A stretch of 64,000 bases of DNA from Bacteroidales bacterium. GTDB lineage: Bacteria > Bacteroidota > Bacteroidia > Bacteroidales > UBA932. Every line of letters begins with the position of its first letter. Positions within the stretch are counted from its first letter, which is position 1. The notes beneath the pieces are model-generated. The model saw nothing but the letters and a program-made list of their open reading frames with translations, was not told the origin of the DNA and did not search any database. Below, in pieces: positions 62,173 through 64,000 of the stretch. The position numbers were made by a program, and so were the translations under genes. The stretch covers positions 52,497-116,496 of the forward strand of contig JAFSJK010000053.1 in the NCBI GenBank assembly GCA_017439305.1. The letters run 5' to 3'.

Positions 62173-62308
62173 TAGCCGGCAGGCAGGGGGCTTTTCCTCC
62201 ACCTTCGCCGTCTCCGACGGCTCGTCCCTCCCATCGCGAGCGATGGGCCCCTCCCGTTCATAGGCCACGGGCGGCCACGTTCCGGAAAAGCCCCCTGCCT
62301 GCCGGCTA
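62173..62308. repeat. 136-bp element with perfect 25-bp inverted repeats and three inner hairpins
   Basis: The terminal arms at 62173-62197 and 62284-62308 are perfect reverse complements over 25 bp. Inside are stems GCCGTC/GACGGC (62207-62212 with 62216-62221), CCCATCGC/GCGATGGG (62230-62237 with 62240-62247) and CCCGT/ACGGG (62253-62257 with 62267-62271). It could fold like a four-way junction. The right arm ends exactly with the mutS stop codon (CTA = TAG on the minus strand). No T-run and no target duplication are visible. It may be a MITE-like insertion or an unusual bidirectional terminator. Confidence 0.8.
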
Positions 62309-64000
62309 CACTCCCAGTTCGTCCTTCATCGCGCGGAGGGCGTCGAAGGCCTGGAGAGGGGTCATGTTGTTGAGGTCGAGGGACTTGAGGCGGTCGCGGA
62401 GCGATTCCAGCAGGGGGTCGTCGAGCTGGAACATGGACAGTTGGATGGAGCCGTCCTTTTCCACGCGTCCTTCTTTGGTGTTGTGCGGTTTGACGGGGGT
62501 GAGGGCGCCGATGCGTTCGAGCGCTTGGGAGTTCTCCAGGGCCTTCAGCGTACGTTCGGCACTTTCGAGCACCGGGGCGGGCATGCCGGCCATGCGGGCG
62601 ACATGGATACCGAAGCTGTGGGCGGTTCCGCCTTCCTTGATCTTCCGCAGGAAAATGACTTCCTTTCCCACCTCCTTCACGGTCACGTGGAAGTTCTTGA
62701 CTCGCTCGAAGACGCCTTCCAGGTCGTTCAGCTCGTGATAATGCGTGGCGAACAGCGTCTTCGCACCCTTGCCGTACTCGTGGATGTACTCCACGATGCC
62801 GCGGGCGATGGACATGCCATCGTAGGTGGAGGTGCCACGGCCGATTTCGTCCAGCAGGACCAGCGAGCGGGCGCTGAGGTTGTGGAGGATCATCGCCGTC
62901 TCCAGCATTTCCACCATGAACGTGGATTCGCCGCGGGAGATGTTGTCCGTCGCACCCACGCGGGTGAAAATCTTGTCGAAATAGCCGATCCGGGCTGAGG
63001 CCGCCGGCACGAAGGATCCCGTCTGCGCGAGCAGGACGATGAGCGCTGTCTGCCGCAGGAGGGCGGACTTACCGGCCATGTTCGGACCGGTCAATATAAT
63101 GATTTGCTGCGACTTGGAGTCCAGGAAGACGTCATTCGGGACGTATTCCTCCCCCGCGGGCATCAGGGTTTCGATGACCGGATGGCGGCCCGCCTTGATG
63201 TCCAGCGACAGGGAGTCGTCCATCACGGGCCGGCAGTAGTGCCGGTCCCCGGCCTGTTCCGCGAAGCCTGCGAGCACGTCCAGCTTCGCCAGGATGCGGC
63301 TGTTCTTCTGGATGGCTGTGATGCAATCCTGGACGTGGGCGATCAGATTGGCGTACAGGCGGGTTTCGATCTCGTAGATGCGGCTTTCCGCGGTGACGAT
63401 TTTCTCTTCGTATTCCTTCAGCTCCTCGGTGATGTAACGTTCCGCATTGACGAGTGTCTGCTTGCGGATCCATTCCGGAGGGACCTTGTCCCTGAAGGTG
63501 TTTCGGACTTCGATATAATAGCCGAAAACGTTGTTGTAGGCGATGCGGAGCGAGGGGATGCCGGTGCGTTCGGCCTCCCGCTGCTGCATTTCCAGGAGGT
63601 AGTCCTTGCCACTGCCGGACAGGCCCCGCAACTCGTCCAGGTCCTCGTTCACGCCTTCGGCGATGACCGGGCCCTTGCCGATCTGGGCGGCGGGTTCCGG
63701 GTCCAGGGTGTTGACGATCTCCTTGTAGATTTTTTCGCAGCCCACGAGTCCCCGCATCAGCTTGTCCAGGGCGTCGTAGCCCTTGCCGGCGCAGTTTTCG
63801 CGCAGCGGACCCAGCTGGGCGAGACCGCGGCTGAGCTGCAGGACCTCGCGCGGGAGGGCCTTGCCGTTCGCGACGCGTCCCAGGATGCGGTCCAGGTCAC
63901 CGAGCTTGCCCAACTCCTCCTGCACCTGCGCAAGGGTGTCGGGATTGTCCACGAAGAACTGTACGATGTCATAGCGGCAGTCCAGTTCCTTCCGGTCCAG
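62306..64000 (-). CDS. mutS: DNA mismatch repair protein MutS, C-terminal part (gene continues past the window)
   Basis: Recognises mismatches and signals repair. About 564 codons are visible; the 5' part lies beyond 64000 (the frame stays open through LDRKELDCRYDI upstream of the first visible Met). Seen: lever and clamp region, Walker A GPNMAGKSALLRQ, DEIGRGTSTYDG, and ATHYHEL. The stop TAG at 62306-62308 is supplied by the inverted-repeat element. Secure call. Confidence 0.97.
   Translation of the reverse strand: MDRKELDCRYDIVQFFVDNPDTLAQVQEELGKLGDLDRILGRVANGKALPREVLQLSRGLAQLGPLRENCAGKGYDALDKLMRGLVGCEKIYKEIVNTLDPEPAAQIGKGPVIAEGVNEDLDELRGLSGSGKDYLLEMQQREAERTGIPSLRIAYNNVFGYYIEVRNTFRDKVPPEWIRKQTLVNAERYITEELKEYEEKIVTAESRIYEIETRLYANLIAHVQDCITAIQKNSRILAKLDVLAGFAEQAGDRHYCRPVMDDSLSLDIKAGRHPVIETLMPAGEEYVPNDVFLDSKSQQIIILTGPNMAGKSALLRQTALIVLLAQTGSFVPAASARIGYFDKIFTRVGATDNISRGESTFMVEMLETAMILHNLSARSLVLLDEIGRGTSTYDGMSIARGIVEYIHEYGKGAKTLFATHYHELNDLEGVFERVKNFHVTVKEVGKEVIFLRKIKEGGTAHSFGIHVARMAGMPAPVLESAERTLKALENSQALERIGALTPVKPHNTKEGRVEKDGSIQLSMFQLDDPLLESLRDRLKSLDLNNMTPLQAFDALRAMKDELGV

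Overview
The window is chromosomal DNA from a fairly GC-rich member of the Bacteroidales, probably gut or rumen associated. Evidence: a SusC/SusD pair, BACON and FISUMP-type lipoproteins, a subtilase with a type IX secretion (T9SS) C-terminal domain next to a PorV/PorQ-type barrel, Bacteroidetes-style fumarate reductase, BlaI/M56 regulators, DUF6443 RHS proteins, and recurrent promoter boxes of the Bacteroidetes form TAnnTTTG. No rRNA, tRNA or CRISPR array was seen. All assignments come from reading the sequence; no database search was run.

Layout. 1-623: 3' end of hflX. 1049-8309: SusC, SusD and two surface-lipoprotein genes, closed by a terminator. 8400-14453: BACON/FISUMP lipoprotein, small secreted protein, S8 protease with T9SS tail, PorV-like barrel; the only degradative enzyme is a protease, so the locus looks more peptide- than glycan-directed. 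14540-19170 (minus strand): frdB, frdA, a C45-type hydrolase, ruvB. 19195-19440: an AT-rich stretch plus ordered DnaA-box-like 9-mers, a candidate oriC from which ruvB and mfd diverge. 19431-29965: mfd, coaX, an outer-membrane barrel, a TPR protein, lptC, ppiD, ychF. 30134-32660: a secreted endonuclease/phosphatase-family protein and a RAYT-type (REP-associated, HUH/Y1) transposase gene flanked by two arrays of identical geometry. 32765-35837: BlaI-type repressor, M56 sensor protease fused to TonB and plug-like tails, and a TPR protein, behind a palindromic operator. 35940-39104: secreted nuclease, galK, CpXC protein, DUF4412-like protein. 39106-44021 (minus): OstA-like protein and two SurA/PPIase-type chaperones. 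44148-51792: two large RHS/YD-repeat proteins, an AT-rich toxin-like tip, a candidate immunity gene and an orphan RHS fragment. 51785-57021: an unknown gene, a 1015-residue HExxH/propeller/barrel protein, and a thioredoxin-like lipoprotein. 57037-64000: galM, thyA, folA, two NSS-family transporters, a 136-bp foldable inverted-repeat element, and the 3' part of mutS.

The most unusual signal is the pair of 156-bp dyad-symmetric four-box arrays at 31225-31380 and 32505-32660. Box positions (forward, forward, reverse, reverse with a 49-bp register) are identical in both copies while the spacers have diverged, and a RAYT-type gene sits between them. This suggests folded DNA recognition sites for the HUH enzyme. 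Next are the candidate replication origin at 19.2-19.4 kb, the RHS tip/immunity/orphan cassette, and the branched inverted-repeat element that supplies the stop codon of mutS.
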